Positions 25,164 to 34,631 of a DNA stretch of 64,000 nt are shown piece after piece. Position 1 is the stretch's first letter. Each line of letters opens with the position of its first letter. The stretch is from Alphaproteobacteria bacterium (GTDB taxonomy: Bacteria > Pseudomonadota > Alphaproteobacteria > Rhodobacterales > Rhodobacteraceae): positions 124,001 through 188,000 of the forward strand of contig JAUHXK010000006.1 of the NCBI GenBank assembly GCA_030427405.1, given 5' to 3'. A program made the translations under genes and the position numbers. The notes under the pieces are model-generated. The model was given only the letters and a program-made list of their open reading frames with translations. It had not been told where the DNA came from and did not search any database.

Positions 25164-27079
25164 AACCCGCGCTTGGCGTCTGCTACTATCCCGAACACTG
25201 GCCCGAAACGATGTGGGCCGATGATGCCGCACGCATGGTGCGGGCCGGTCTAAGCTGGGTTCGTATCGCCGAATTCAGCTGGAGCAGGATGGAACCCGCG
25301 CCCGGCGATCTGCAATTGGACTGGCTGGACCGCGCAATCGAGACATTGGGCGCCGCCGGGCTGAAGGTTGTTCTGGGCACGCCGACCGCGACGCCGCCGC
25401 GCTGGATGCTGGACAGGCATCCCGACATGCTGGCGGTGGACGAGCAGGGCCATATCCGCAAATTCGGCTCCCGCAGGCATTACTGTTTCAGCCATACCGG
25501 CTATGTTCAGGAATGCGTGCGCATCGCCGCGATCATGGCAAAACGCTATGGCCGCAATCCGCATGTTGCCGCATGGCAGATCGACAACGAATATGGTTGC
25601 CACGAAACCACCGTCAGTTACAGCCCACCGGCCTTGCAGGCCTTTCGCCAATGGCTGGCGGCACGGTATGGCAGCATCGGCGCGCTGAATGCCGCCTGGG
25701 GCAATGTGTTCTGGTCCATGGACTATGATGATTTTGACCAGATCGACCTGCCGAACCAGACCGTGACCGAACCGAACCCGGCCCATGTTCTGGCCTTTCG
25801 GCGCTTCAGTTCCGATCAGGTCGTGGCCTTCAACAAGGCGCAGGCGGATGTCCTGCGCCCCCTGACCGACGCGCCTTTGCTGCACAACTACATGGGTCGC
25901 ATCCTGGATTTCGACCATTTCGAGGTCGGTGCCGATCTGGATATCGCCACCTGGGACAGCTATCCGATCGGCTTCCTCTCGGACCGGCTCGAAGCGGACG
26001 AGGCCCACAAAACCGCCTTTTTGCAGCAAGGCGACCCGGACATGCAGGCGTTTCACCACGATTTGTACCGGGCTGTCGGCCGGGGCCGGTGGTGGGTGAT
26101 GGAACAACAGCCCGGCCCGGTGAACTGGGCACCCTATAACCCGGCCCCTCTTCCCGGAATGGTCCGGCTCTGGTCGATCGAGGCGGTGGCCCATGGGGCC
26201 GAGGTTGTCAGCTATTTCCGGTGGCGGCAGGCGCCCTTTGCGCAGGAACAGATGCATGCGGGGCTGTTGACGCCCGACAACCGACCCGCCCCGGCGCTGT
26301 CCGAAGCGCGACAGACGGCAGATGACCTGAAACAGCTGGGCGAGGTGAACCAGACACGCGCGCCGGTGGCGATCGTATTCGACTATGCCTCGGACTGGGC
26401 TTGGGCGACACAGCCCCAGGGCGCAGGGTTTGACTATTTCCGGCTGGTATTTTCCGCCTATCGGGCAGCGCGGCGCGCCGGGCTTTCGGTGGACTTCATC
26501 CCGCCGGGCGACATTCCCACCAGCGGCCATGACCTGATCCTAGCGCCCGGACTGGCCACGATTGACCCTGCATGGCAAGACCACCTGGCGCAAGGGACCA
26601 AACTGGCCATCCTTGGCCCGCGCAGTGGCGCCATCACCGATGATTTCCAGATACCCGAACAGGGCCGTCCGGGTCTGACCGGGCTGGACTGCCATGTCGA
26701 CCTGGTCGAGACCCTGCCGCCTCATATTTCCCGCCCTGTCAACGGTGGCGGTTCGGCGCGGCACTGGATCGACCGCGTCTCTGGCAATGCGCCTGACCTG
26801 TTGACCTTTGACGATGGGGCAGCCGCCCTGAAAGGCATCGACGGTCTTTGGTATCTGGCCGGGTTTCCCGATGACGACCTGTGGGACCGGGTCATCGCAA
26901 TGGCAGCAGAGGCCACCGGCACCGAGGTGAAACCAATGCCGCCCGGACTGCGCCGACGCCAGACCGAACGCCATACGTTCCTGATCAATTACAATGCCGG
27001 CCCCGTTGACTGGAACGGGTACCGCATTGGCGGCTGTGATGCCGAAATCATCCGGAACGACCCAACCGATAACGGCTGA
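25160..27079 (+). CDS. Beta-galactosidase, glycoside hydrolase family 42
   Basis: It hydrolyses beta-galactosides in the cytoplasm; no signal peptide is present. The TIM-barrel domain opens with GVCYYPEHWPETMWADDAARM. The acid/base Glu is in WQIDNEYGCHE near residue 150, and the nucleophile Glu is in WWVMEQQPGPVNWAPYNP near 315, both as in GH42. A trimerisation-like domain and a C-terminal all-beta domain follow. At 639 aa it is full length. It is the last gene of the galactoside operon; its ATG overlaps the lactonase stop. With the GH4 enzyme, the operon can serve both alpha- and beta-linked galactosides. Confidence 0.92.
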   Translation: MKPALGVCYYPEHWPETMWADDAARMVRAGLSWVRIAEFSWSRMEPAPGDLQLDWLDRAIETLGAAGLKVVLGTPTATPPRWMLDRHPDMLAVDEQGHIRKFGSRRHYCFSHTGYVQECVRIAAIMAKRYGRNPHVAAWQIDNEYGCHETTVSYSPPALQAFRQWLAARYGSIGALNAAWGNVFWSMDYDDFDQIDLPNQTVTEPNPAHVLAFRRFSSDQVVAFNKAQADVLRPLTDAPLLHNYMGRILDFDHFEVGADLDIATWDSYPIGFLSDRLEADEAHKTAFLQQGDPDMQAFHHDLYRAVGRGRWWVMEQQPGPVNWAPYNPAPLPGMVRLWSIEAVAHGAEVVSYFRWRQAPFAQEQMHAGLLTPDNRPAPALSEARQTADDLKQLGEVNQTRAPVAIVFDYASDWAWATQPQGAGFDYFRLVFSAYRAARRAGLSVDFIPPGDIPTSGHDLILAPGLATIDPAWQDHLAQGTKLAILGPRSGAITDDFQIPEQGRPGLTGLDCHVDLVETLPPHISRPVNGGGSARHWIDRVSGNAPDLLTFDDGAAALKGIDGLWYLAGFPDDDLWDRVIAMAAEATGTEVKPMPPGLRRRQTERHTFLINYNAGPVDWNGYRIGGCDAEIIRNDPTDNG

Positions 27080-27096
27080 GGCCCGCCGCGGCCTGC

Positions 27097-27125
27097 GCAG
27101 GGTGCCGGGCTAGTCGCCACCCTGC
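27097..27125. terminator. Possible bidirectional terminator between the galactoside operon and potC-like gene
   Basis: GCAGGGTG (27097-27104) pairs with CACCCTGC (27118-27125) across a 13-nt loop in the gap between convergent genes, overlapping the stop of the permease gene. The long loop makes this tentative. Confidence 0.35.
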
Positions 27126-28384
27126 AGGCTGTTGGGGTCGAATACGCCCCCGAAACCGCCATTCCCGGCGGGCGCGTCATCCGTCTCGGGCGTGGCGTCA
27201 TCGCTTTCGTTGCCGTCATTGCCCAGCGAGTTGGGTGCGAACACATTGCCAAAGCCGCTGTTGTTCGACGGTCTTGGGGTCGCAGGCTGCGCCGCGCCCT
27301 GCTCTGCTTCCTGGGCCTCGCGCTGCTTGCGCTGTTCTTCACGCTGCTTGCGCAATTCCTGAATGCGCTGCTCTGCCTCCAGTCGCTTTTGCTCTTTTAC
27401 ATTGGCGATGCATTGCTGTGGATTATAGGCGGTCGCCGTCCCGACCACGGTGATCGTGGCCACCGCGAACACAACCAGCAAAACAGCGGCCATGTTGCCC
27501 GCGAAAAAGCTGGGCAGTCGGACTTTTCCGGCCAGTTCCTCGACCGTTGCCTTTTGGCGGGCCGCCGCAACCAGTTCCTGCCGCTTGAGCTTGGCTTCGT
27601 TCAGCAGCGCAAAGAAGACGGTCAACGCAACGATGATGAAGGCCAGCGCCGAGATTGCGGGCGTGATGCCGTACCGAACCTTCTGCGCCAACTCGATCGT
27701 CAGGGTTGGGTATTCGCCGAAGGTAAAGGTCGTGGTGTTGTAGTTCTCGAACGAAGCCAAAAAGGCCAGCACCGCGGCGCTTGCAATCGCCGGACGCATG
27801 AACGGCAGCAGGATTTTGCGGAACGCCTGAGCATGGGTCGCACCCAGATCCAGTGCGGCTTCGGTCAGGGCGATGTCATACCGCTGCAACCGGGCCACAA
27901 GGACCAGCATGCAATAGCTCGCGATAAAGGTGGATTGGCCGATCACCGTCAGGAATATACCGTTCGACAGCACGCTGTCCGCACCCAGCCCCAGCATCCG
28001 GTTGATCCGGTCCCAGAACACCAGTGTCGAGATGCCCAGCACCACGCCGGGGATAAGGATCGGCGCAATGATGATCGTGTAATAGGTGGCGCGCAGCTTG
28101 GGCCAGACCTGGGTCAGCATCAGCGCGCCCGCCAGCCCCATGGCCACCGACAGGACAACCGTCCCCGCGCCGATGATCAACGAGTTCTTGATACCGTTCA
28201 GGATGCGCTGATCCTGAAACAGCTCAGCAAACCACTGGAATGTCAGGCATTCCCACGGCGTCATACGCGGGAAGGCCGATGAGTTGAAGGCGGTCACCGA
28301 CATTATGACCAGCGGGCCCAGCAGATAAGCAAAGAAAATTGCCAGATAGACCCAGATGCTCAGCCTGAGAAAGGACATGTTCAT
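27110..28384 (-). CDS. Spermidine/putrescine-type ABC permease (PotC-like) with extra TM and repeat-bearing tail
   Basis: The first 265 residues are a normal PotC-like inner-membrane permease with six TM segments. The EAA-type coupling loop is TEAALDLGATHAQAFRKILLP near residue 174. Unusually the protein goes on to 424 aa. A seventh hydrophobic segment (NMAAVLLVVFAVATITVVGTA, about 295-315) is followed by a Lys/Glu/Gln-rich coiled-coil stretch (about 325-350), then a Pro/Asn/Asp-rich tail with two copies of GFGxVFxPNSLxG (about 375 and 412). The tail should be periplasmic. Its ATG overlaps the PotB-like stop (ATGA). Substrate is likely a polyamine or related cation but not certain. Confidence 0.87.
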   Translation of the reverse strand: MNMSFLRLSIWVYLAIFFAYLLGPLVIMSVTAFNSSAFPRMTPWECLTFQWFAELFQDQRILNGIKNSLIIGAGTVVLSVAMGLAGALMLTQVWPKLRATYYTIIIAPILIPGVVLGISTLVFWDRINRMLGLGADSVLSNGIFLTVIGQSTFIASYCMLVLVARLQRYDIALTEAALDLGATHAQAFRKILLPFMRPAIASAAVLAFLASFENYNTTTFTFGEYPTLTIELAQKVRYGITPAISALAFIIVALTVFFALLNEAKLKRQELVAAARQKATVEELAGKVRLPSFFAGNMAAVLLVVFAVATITVVGTATAYNPQQCIANVKEQKRLEAEQRIQELRKQREEQRKQREAQEAEQGAAQPATPRPSNNSGFGNVFAPNSLGNDGNESDDATPETDDAPAGNGGFGGVFDPNSLQGGD

Positions 28385-29301
28385 TTTCCAATGTCCCCCA
28401 TGTTCACCTTGAACAGGCGCATCATGGCCAGCACGAACAGGATGCAGGTCACCAAAAGGACGATGGCGTAGGCGGCCCCCTGCGGCCAGTCGTTATTGTC
28501 GTTGAACTGCTGATAGATCAGCTGCGTGAACCACAAGGATGACGGACCGCCCAGGATCTGCGGTGCAGCCAGAGCGCCAGCCGACAGCATGAACACCATG
28601 GTACAACCCGAACTGATCCCCGGCTTGGCATAGGGGATGACAACGCGCCAGTGAATCCGCCACCACGGCGCACCCAGATCCCGCGCGGCCTCGATCTGGT
28701 TGTGATCGAGGCTTTCGATCACGTTGTAGATCGGGAAGATCATCAGCAGGATATAGGCATAGCCCAGACCCGCATAAAGCGCGATGTCATTGCGGATAAA
28801 GTCGAACGGGGTATCCCAGATGCCCAACCCGACGAAAATCGTGTTCAACACCCCTGTTTCACCAAAAATGATGCGCAACGCAAAGGCGCGCAGGATCTCG
28901 TTGATCCAATAGGGGATGATCAGCATCATCGCGAAAATGCGGATGTGGTTTCCCTTGGACTGACCCAGGTAATAGGCAATCGGATAACACAGGATCAGGT
29001 TGAAGATCGTCACGCAGACCGCGGCGATCAGCGTGCGAAAGAACACTCTGAGGTCGACGGAATTGTAATCCTGGCTGCCGCCTTCGGGGCCATAGACCAG
29101 GTATTGGTAATTCTCCAGAGTATAGACATCCTTGGGCCCTCCGATTTCGGGGGGCGGCAGGTTGGGGCGGAAAGAAAAGTCCAGCATGGACAATTGCGGC
29201 AGGATGATCAGACCGATGGTCCAAAACAGGACCAAAAGCAGGATCGTCAGCCCCATGCCCGTGCCGTTGCGGTTGAAGAACTCCTTGAGGAAGCCTGGCA
29301 T
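28381..29301 (-). CDS. Spermidine/putrescine-type ABC permease (PotB-like)
   Basis: A 306-aa inner-membrane subunit with about six TM segments (first GLTILLLVLFWTIGLIILPQ). The coupling loop is EAARDLGAPWWRIHWRVVIP near residue 206. A large loop after TM1 (about 40-85) faces the periplasm, as in the family. It lies 11 nt after the potA-like gene and overlaps the next permease gene by 4 bases, so potD-A-B-C form one operon. Confidence 0.9.
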   Translation of the reverse strand: MPGFLKEFFNRNGTGMGLTILLLVLFWTIGLIILPQLSMLDFSFRPNLPPPEIGGPKDVYTLENYQYLVYGPEGGSQDYNSVDLRVFFRTLIAAVCVTIFNLILCYPIAYYLGQSKGNHIRIFAMMLIIPYWINEILRAFALRIIFGETGVLNTIFVGLGIWDTPFDFIRNDIALYAGLGYAYILLMIFPIYNVIESLDHNQIEAARDLGAPWWRIHWRVVIPYAKPGISSGCTMVFMLSAGALAAPQILGGPSSLWFTQLIYQQFNDNNDWPQGAAYAIVLLVTCILFVLAMMRLFKVNMGDIGK

Positions 29302-29312
29302 GTCCGGCCCCC

Positions 29313-30425
29313 CTATTCTGCCGCCAGTTCACCCGCAGGAACCGCGACCGCATTGCGGGTCTCGTATTCCAGCGTGATGGTCTGGCCGGTGTGATCCTGG
29401 AAGGACTGGCCCGTATTGGGCAGCGACACCTTGATCTCTTTGCCACCTGCATCTTCGGTGAAGATATTGAACACGTTGCCTTCGAATTCTTCGTGTTTCA
29501 CGCGCACGTTGATGCAGTGATCGCCCGACATGCCATCTGTCGCCACCGACAGCGCCTCGGGGCGGACGAACATCATCGCCTCGTCGCCTTCGCGCAGTTT
29601 GCCCTGGTTCGCCGTGGAAATGCGCGCGGCCAGGTCGCCGGACCGGCCGGTCGCGATCAGAACCTCTGACCCTGACACCCGCTTGACCGTGCCGCGAAAG
29701 ACGTTGTTTTCGCCCACGAACGAGGCCGCAAAGGCGGTTGCAGGGTCGTTATAAATTGTCTTGCCATCCGCAATCTGGTCGATCACCCCGGCCCGCATCA
29801 CGGCAATGTTGTCCGACATGGTCAGGGCCTCGCCCTGATCATGGGTGATGTAGATAAAGGTGATCCCGACGCGCTGCTGAATTTCGCGCAGTTCCGTCCG
29901 CATATGCTGGCGCAGTTTGAGATCCAGCGCCGACAGCGGCTCATCCAGCAGCAGAACGTCCGGTTCGGCGCATAAGGCACGGGCAATTGCCACCCGCTGA
30001 CGCTGACCGCCCGACAATTCGCTGGGCAGTTTGTCGCCCTGTCCCGGCAGGGCAATCATGTCCAGCAATTCATCCGCACGTTTGCGTCGCTGAACCGCCG
30101 AGGTCCCCTTGATCTCCATCGAGAAGGTGATGTTTTCCCAGACCTTCATCAATGGAAACAGCGCCAGGTTCTGGAATATCAGCGCCGTCGGGCGCTTGTT
30201 CGGCCCGATCCCCTTCATGTCCTTGCCGCCGATCAGGACGTTGCCTTCGCTGGGTTCCAGAAAACCCGAAACCGCGCGCAGGATGGTGGTCTTGCCACAT
30301 CCGGACGGGCCAAGAAACGAAAAGAAATCGCCCCCGTTGATGTTCACATTGGCATCGCGCACGGCGACAAAATCACCAAAGCGAATCCAAAGGTTCTGAA
30401 GATCGACACCGATCCCTGCGCTCAT
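29313..30425 (-). CDS. potA: Spermidine/putrescine-type ABC transporter ATP-binding protein (PotA-like)
   Basis: The cytoplasmic ATPase of the importer, 370 aa. It shows Walker A GPSGCGKTT near residue 40, Q-loop FQNLALFPLMKV, signature LSGGQRQRVAIARA, Walker B VLLLDEPLSALD, switch YITHDQGEALTM and a C-terminal TOBE-2 domain (FVRPEALSV), matching PotA. The gap from potD (117 nt) contains a strong hairpin, while potB follows at 11 nt. Confidence 0.88.
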   Translation of the reverse strand: MSAGIGVDLQNLWIRFGDFVAVRDANVNINGGDFFSFLGPSGCGKTTILRAVSGFLEPSEGNVLIGGKDMKGIGPNKRPTALIFQNLALFPLMKVWENITFSMEIKGTSAVQRRKRADELLDMIALPGQGDKLPSELSGGQRQRVAIARALCAEPDVLLLDEPLSALDLKLRQHMRTELREIQQRVGITFIYITHDQGEALTMSDNIAVMRAGVIDQIADGKTIYNDPATAFAASFVGENNVFRGTVKRVSGSEVLIATGRSGDLAARISTANQGKLREGDEAMMFVRPEALSVATDGMSGDHCINVRVKHEEFEGNVFNIFTEDAGGKEIKVSLPNTGQSFQDHTGQTITLEYETRNAVAVPAGELAAE

Positions 30426-30504
30426 GTCTGGTTCTCCCTGCGGTACGGTGGGAAACCGTACTCTTGTTCTATCCGTCGCACCGGGGATTGGCGCGCGGTG
30501 GCGT

Positions 30505-30530
30505 GACCCCCCGCGCCTTCGCGAGGGGTC
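30505..30530 (-). promoter_or_regulatory. Intra-operon hairpin after the potD-like gene
   Basis: An 11-bp stem with one G-U wobble and an AAGG loop starts 12 nt downstream of the binding-protein stop on the minus strand, with no U tract. It probably separates the expression levels of potD and potABC. Confidence 0.6.
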
Positions 30531-30542
30531 GGCTCAAAGCGA

Positions 30543-31667
30543 TCAGGCGCTTTTGAACTTGTTGACGAACTCTGTCCGGATCTCGGCATACCAGGGTGCC
30601 TCGGCCGGCCACGGGTTCAGGTTGGCCAGCGAGTCGCCCGGATAGGCCTCGGCAAAGTTCTTTTTGTAGGTGTCGCCGGAATACTGGTCGGCGCCCAGAA
30701 CGGGCGAGTTGTACCCGTGGCTGTCGATCGCAACACCGGCCGGCTTGGCCTGATAGGCAAAGTCGATAAAGGCATAGACCTGTTCGACATTGGTTGCGCC
30801 AACCGGCATCGACATTCCGTCCACCCAGGCCATCGCGCCTTCGACCGGGGCCTGGTAATGCACCGGCTCGCCCGCGGATTTCAGCGCCAGCGGCGGGCCG
30901 TCCCATGTCTGGCCGACAATAACACCTTCGTTCAGCAGGCCGTTCTTCTGCGTATCGGCGTCGTTCCAGATCAGCTTGATGCGGTCCTTGCGCGCGATGC
31001 ACCAATCGGCAATCTGGCCCCAGACCTTGCGCATCGTGTCTTCGTCGCCATACGCGGCCCAGACCGAGCCCGGCTCCATCTCGCCAGCACGTTCCATGTA
31101 CAGGCCCGCACCCAGCATCATCGAATGCGCGCGCCCCATGGTCTTGCCGGCATTTTCCTCGGACCACACATCGCCATAGGACGGCGCGTCACCTTCGGGC
31201 AGCCACAGATCCGTGCGATAGGCGATCCCTTCGGTGCCCCAGATATGCGGCAGCCAATGCACGCCGCTGTCGCCAAAGTTCCACGCATCGGTGCCGATGG
31301 CGGCCATTGCCGGGTTCACCAGGTCAATCGGAACCTTGTTCATGTCAAACGGTTGCAGCAGCTCAAGCGGGCCCCACTGAAGCGACCGGTTGTTGGTCGG
31401 CGAAACGATATCGAACCCCTGACCCTTGGTCGCCTTCATCTTGTTGATGATTTCTTCGTTCGACCCGATCCCGGTATAATTCACCTTGATCCCGGTCAGG
31501 GTTGTGAACTCTTCCAGGAAACTGGGCGGCAGGTAGTCTGACCACATCAGGATGTTGATCTCGCCCGACGACGCCAGGGCCGACTTGCTGTAGAGTGGCG
31601 CAGCCAAAGCAGCGGCGCCCGCCCCCTTGAGGACCGTTCGTCTTGAAAGGGTTTTACGGTTTAACAT
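30543..31667 (-). CDS. Spermidine/putrescine-type periplasmic binding protein (PotD-like)
   Basis: A 374-aa bacterial extracellular solute-binding protein. The N-terminus has a twin-arginine-like signal (SRRTVLKGAGAAALAAP) with likely cleavage near residue 32. The mature part starts INILMWSDYLPPSFLEEF. It has GFDIVSPTNNRSLQWG near 85, WGTEGIAYRTDLWL near 143, and the C-terminal ligand region VNKFKS. The start is supported by GGGAGAAATTCAG upstream. It is the first gene of the pot-type operon. PotD relatives bind polyamines, but opine and amino-acid binders also fall here, so the ligand is open. Confidence 0.88.
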   Translation of the reverse strand: MLNRKTLSRRTVLKGAGAAALAAPLYSKSALASSGEINILMWSDYLPPSFLEEFTTLTGIKVNYTGIGSNEEIINKMKATKGQGFDIVSPTNNRSLQWGPLELLQPFDMNKVPIDLVNPAMAAIGTDAWNFGDSGVHWLPHIWGTEGIAYRTDLWLPEGDAPSYGDVWSEENAGKTMGRAHSMMLGAGLYMERAGEMEPGSVWAAYGDEDTMRKVWGQIADWCIARKDRIKLIWNDADTQKNGLLNEGVIVGQTWDGPPLALKSAGEPVHYQAPVEGAMAWVDGMSMPVGATNVEQVYAFIDFAYQAKPAGVAIDSHGYNSPVLGADQYSGDTYKKNFAEAYPGDSLANLNPWPAEAPWYAEIRTEFVNKFKSA

Positions 31668-31874
31668 CTGAATTTCTCCCGATTCTGGACTGAGTACGTA
31701 TTCTTTTTATATGAATCAGAGTTTCGCGACGGAATTATCCGCCCAAAAGGGACAGTTTTCAGTTTTCTTAAGTCCAGTTTCCGATTTGTCTATGCTCAGC
31801 GGCCGGAAAGCCCCTTGTTTTCAGGCCTCGCACGGTCAATCCCATGTGCCGCCCGAATTGACGCAGACCGAAAC
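31668..31874. other. Intergenic region between aglK and the potD-like gene
   Basis: About 207 bases upstream of the pot-type operon and downstream of the agl operon, both on the minus strand. It is locally AT-rich near 31700-31715 (TATAAAAAG on the minus strand), which may be a -10 region. I could not place a convincing -35, nor a clear terminator for agl. Confidence 0.35.
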
Positions 31875-32963
31875 TCAGGGGCGCATGGACTGCCCATTGC
31901 TGAAAAGATGGACTTTTTCCGGTGCCGCAGCGACCGAAACCGTCTGGCCGCGCAGGTTTCGCTGAATACCGGGCAGCTTGGCGATGACCGCCTCGGACGC
32001 GTCGTCCTTTTCCTTGGCGAAATACAGCAGCGTGACCTCGCCCAGGGCTTCGGTGAAATCGACACATCCCTGAAAGACCGGTGCGTCCTCGGTCAGAACA
32101 AAATCTTCGGGCCGAATGCCGACATTTACCGACCGCCCCTGGTCCTCGGGCTGGGTGGGGATCGTAGAAACGGCAACACCGCCCCCGTCAAGCTGGACGG
32201 TGGTTTGCGGCCCGGTCTGGGTGATTTTTCCCGGCAGCAGGTTCATGGACGGCGAGCCGATGAACTGCGCGACAAATTCGTTGTCGGGTGTCTCGTACAG
32301 CTCAAGCGGTGTGCCGACCTGCGCAATGCCCTTGTTGGCCAACACGACGATACGGCTTGCCAGGGTCATCGCCTCGACCTGGTCATGCGTCACATAGATC
32401 ATGGTGCTGTCCGGCATTGCCTCTTTCAAACGCGCAATCTCGATCCGGGTGGCAACCCTAAGCGCCGCGTCCAGGTTCGAAAGCGGTTCGTCGAACAGGT
32501 AAACCTTGGGGTCGCGCACAATGGCCCGACCGATGGCCACGCGCTGGCGCTGGCCACCGGACAGCGCCTTGGGCAGGCGATCCAGAAACGGTTCAAGCTG
32601 CAGGATCTGTGCAGCCCGTTTGACCGCGGCATCAATCTCGGCCGCGGGGACCTTGGCGATCTTCAACGCAAAGGCCATATTCTCGCGCACGGTCATATGG
32701 GGGTACAGGGCGTAAGACTGAAAAACCATCGCAATGCCGCGCTGCGCAGGCGGGACATCATTCATGACCTGCCCCTCGATTTCCAGCGTCCCGCCCGAGA
32801 TCTTTTCAAGCCCGGCAATCATGCGCAGCAACGTGGACTTGCCACATCCTGACGGCCCTACAAAGACGATCAGTTCGCCGGTTTGAATGTCCAGGTTGAT
32901 ATCCTTGAGAACCTTGACCGGCCCATAGGTCTTGGCGACATCCGTAAGCTTGAGTTCCGACAT
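31875..32963 (-). CDS. aglK: Alpha-glucoside ABC transporter ATP-binding protein
   Basis: A MalK-type ATPase of 362 aa and last gene of aglEFGAK. It has Walker A GPSGCGKST, Q-loop FQSYALYPHMTV, signature LSGGQRQRVAIGRA, Walker B VYLFDEPLSNLD, switch YVTHDQVEAMT and the C-terminal regulatory TOBE region with GIRPEDFVL. It begins 3 nt after the alpha-glucosidase stop. The gene order aglE-F-G-A-K on one strand with a divergent LacI regulator matches the Sinorhizobium meliloti system for sucrose, maltose, trehalose and related alpha-glucosides. Confidence 0.93.
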   Translation of the reverse strand: MSELKLTDVAKTYGPVKVLKDINLDIQTGELIVFVGPSGCGKSTLLRMIAGLEKISGGTLEIEGQVMNDVPPAQRGIAMVFQSYALYPHMTVRENMAFALKIAKVPAAEIDAAVKRAAQILQLEPFLDRLPKALSGGQRQRVAIGRAIVRDPKVYLFDEPLSNLDAALRVATRIEIARLKEAMPDSTMIYVTHDQVEAMTLASRIVVLANKGIAQVGTPLELYETPDNEFVAQFIGSPSMNLLPGKITQTGPQTTVQLDGGGVAVSTIPTQPEDQGRSVNVGIRPEDFVLTEDAPVFQGCVDFTEALGEVTLLYFAKEKDDASEAVIAKLPGIQRNLRGQTVSVAAAPEKVHLFSNGQSMRP

Positions 32964-32966
32964 GTC

Positions 32967-34622
32967 CTACCCCTTATCTCTGACCAGCAGGCAGAATGCG
33001 GCCCGCCCTAGCCTCACCGATCCGGTGCCAGCGACACCGCCCAATTCAAGACCGACAGGACGCCAGTCCCCATCGGGCAGGGTGATCTCGGCCGTGCCCG
33101 GACCCATGTTGAAGGCGCAGAATACCTGCTCGGCCCCGTCATCGCGGACAAAGCTCAGGATCGGGCCGGTTTGTTCCATCTGCGTCTGCGTGCCGTGCCG
33201 CAACGCGCCATGCGCCCTGCGCAAGGCAATCGCAGCCCGATAGTGATGCAGGACTGATTGCGGGTCCGCTTCCAGCCGGTCCACCGCCTGTTCGGCCTGA
33301 ACCGGACTGACCGGCAGCCATGCCTCGGCTGTGCTGAAACCCGATTGTGCATCCTGCGTCGTCCAGACCATCGGGGTGCGGCAGCCATCCCGGCCCTTGA
33401 ACTCGGGCCAGAACTCGATGCCATAAGGGTCCTGCAGACGCTCGAACGGGACTTCGGCTTCGGGCAGGCCCAGCTCCTCTCCCTGATACAGGCAGGCAGA
33501 CCCGCGCAGGCACATCATCAGCACCGTATGCAGACGGATCTCGGCGTCGTCCAGCCCCCAGCGGGAGGCGTGGCGCGGGACGTCGTGGTTGGAAAACGCC
33601 CAACAGGGCCAGGCATCGCCGGCCTTTTCCTCAAGCTGGTCGAAAACCTGCTTGGCATATTGCGCGGTCAGGGCCCGCTTTTCCAGAAACTCGAACGCAT
33701 AGCACATGTGCATGCGCTTATCGCCCGAGGTGTATTGACCCATGATCTCAAGCCCGCGCTGTGCATCGCCGACCTCGCCCAAACAGGCACGACCTTCATA
33801 TTCATCCGTCAGCGCGCGCAGGCGTTCCAGAAAGGCAATGTTTTCAGGCTGGCTTTTGGAATACAGGTGGTCCTGGTGGTTATACGGGTTGACCATTGGC
33901 GCAATCGACGCATTGCGCTGATCCAGCGGAAGCGCCGGGTTGTCGCGCAGTTGCTGGTCGTGGAAATAGAAATTGATCGTGTCCAGGCGGAACCCGTCCA
34001 CACCCAGATCCAGCCAGAACCGCGCTGCGTCCAGCAGGGCGTCCTGAACCTCGGGACAGTGAAAATTCAGGTCGGGCTGCGAGGTCAGGAAGTTGTGCAG
34101 GTAGTATTGCTGTCTGCGCGCGTCCCATTGCCAGGCCGAACCGCCGAAGATCGAAAGCCAGTTATTGGGAGGCGTTCCATCAGGTTTCGGGTCGGCCCAG
34201 ACGTACCAGTCGGCCTTGGGGTTTTCGCGGTTGGCGCGGCTTTCGGCAAACCAGGGATGCTGGTCCGAGCTGTGAGACAGGACAAGGTCGATCATAACCT
34301 TGAGGCCCAGGTCATGCGCCCGGTCCAGCAGCGCCTGGAAATCCGACATGTCCCCGAACATCGGATCGACCGCGCGGTAATCGCTGACGTCATATCCGAA
34401 GTCCTTCATCGGCGACTTAAAGAAGGGCGATATCCAGATCGCATCCACCCCAAGCGAGGCCACGTAAGGCAACCGTTCAGTGATACCGGCCAGATCGCCG
34501 ATACCATCGCCGTTGCTGTCCTGAAAACTGCGCGGATAGATCTGATAGATCACGCCGCCATGCCACCAGTCGGCCGTTGCCCTGGTCGCACCTTTGAGGT
34601 CTGCTTTATGCTGCACGTTCAT
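32967..34622 (-). CDS. aglA: Alpha-glucosidase, glycoside hydrolase family 13
   Basis: A cytoplasmic GH13 oligo-alpha-glucosidase of 551 aa. It begins WWHGGVIYQIYPRSFQDSNG and shows the four conserved amylase regions: DLVLSHSSDQH near residue 118, the nucleophile in GFRLDTINFY near 212 (Asp), the acid/base in ACLGEVGD near 282 (Glu), and AFSNHDVPRHASRWG near 345 (Asp). It would split imported alpha-glucosides into glucose (to the glucokinase domain encoded nearby) and, from sucrose-type sugars, fructose (to the fructokinase). It lies between aglG (9 nt) and aglK (3 nt). Confidence 0.93.
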   Translation of the reverse strand: MNVQHKADLKGATRATADWWHGGVIYQIYPRSFQDSNGDGIGDLAGITERLPYVASLGVDAIWISPFFKSPMKDFGYDVSDYRAVDPMFGDMSDFQALLDRAHDLGLKVMIDLVLSHSSDQHPWFAESRANRENPKADWYVWADPKPDGTPPNNWLSIFGGSAWQWDARRQQYYLHNFLTSQPDLNFHCPEVQDALLDAARFWLDLGVDGFRLDTINFYFHDQQLRDNPALPLDQRNASIAPMVNPYNHQDHLYSKSQPENIAFLERLRALTDEYEGRACLGEVGDAQRGLEIMGQYTSGDKRMHMCYAFEFLEKRALTAQYAKQVFDQLEEKAGDAWPCWAFSNHDVPRHASRWGLDDAEIRLHTVLMMCLRGSACLYQGEELGLPEAEVPFERLQDPYGIEFWPEFKGRDGCRTPMVWTTQDAQSGFSTAEAWLPVSPVQAEQAVDRLEADPQSVLHHYRAAIALRRAHGALRHGTQTQMEQTGPILSFVRDDGAEQVFCAFNMGPGTAEITLPDGDWRPVGLELGGVAGTGSVRLGRAAFCLLVRDKG

Positions 34623-34631
34623 CGTACGCCT

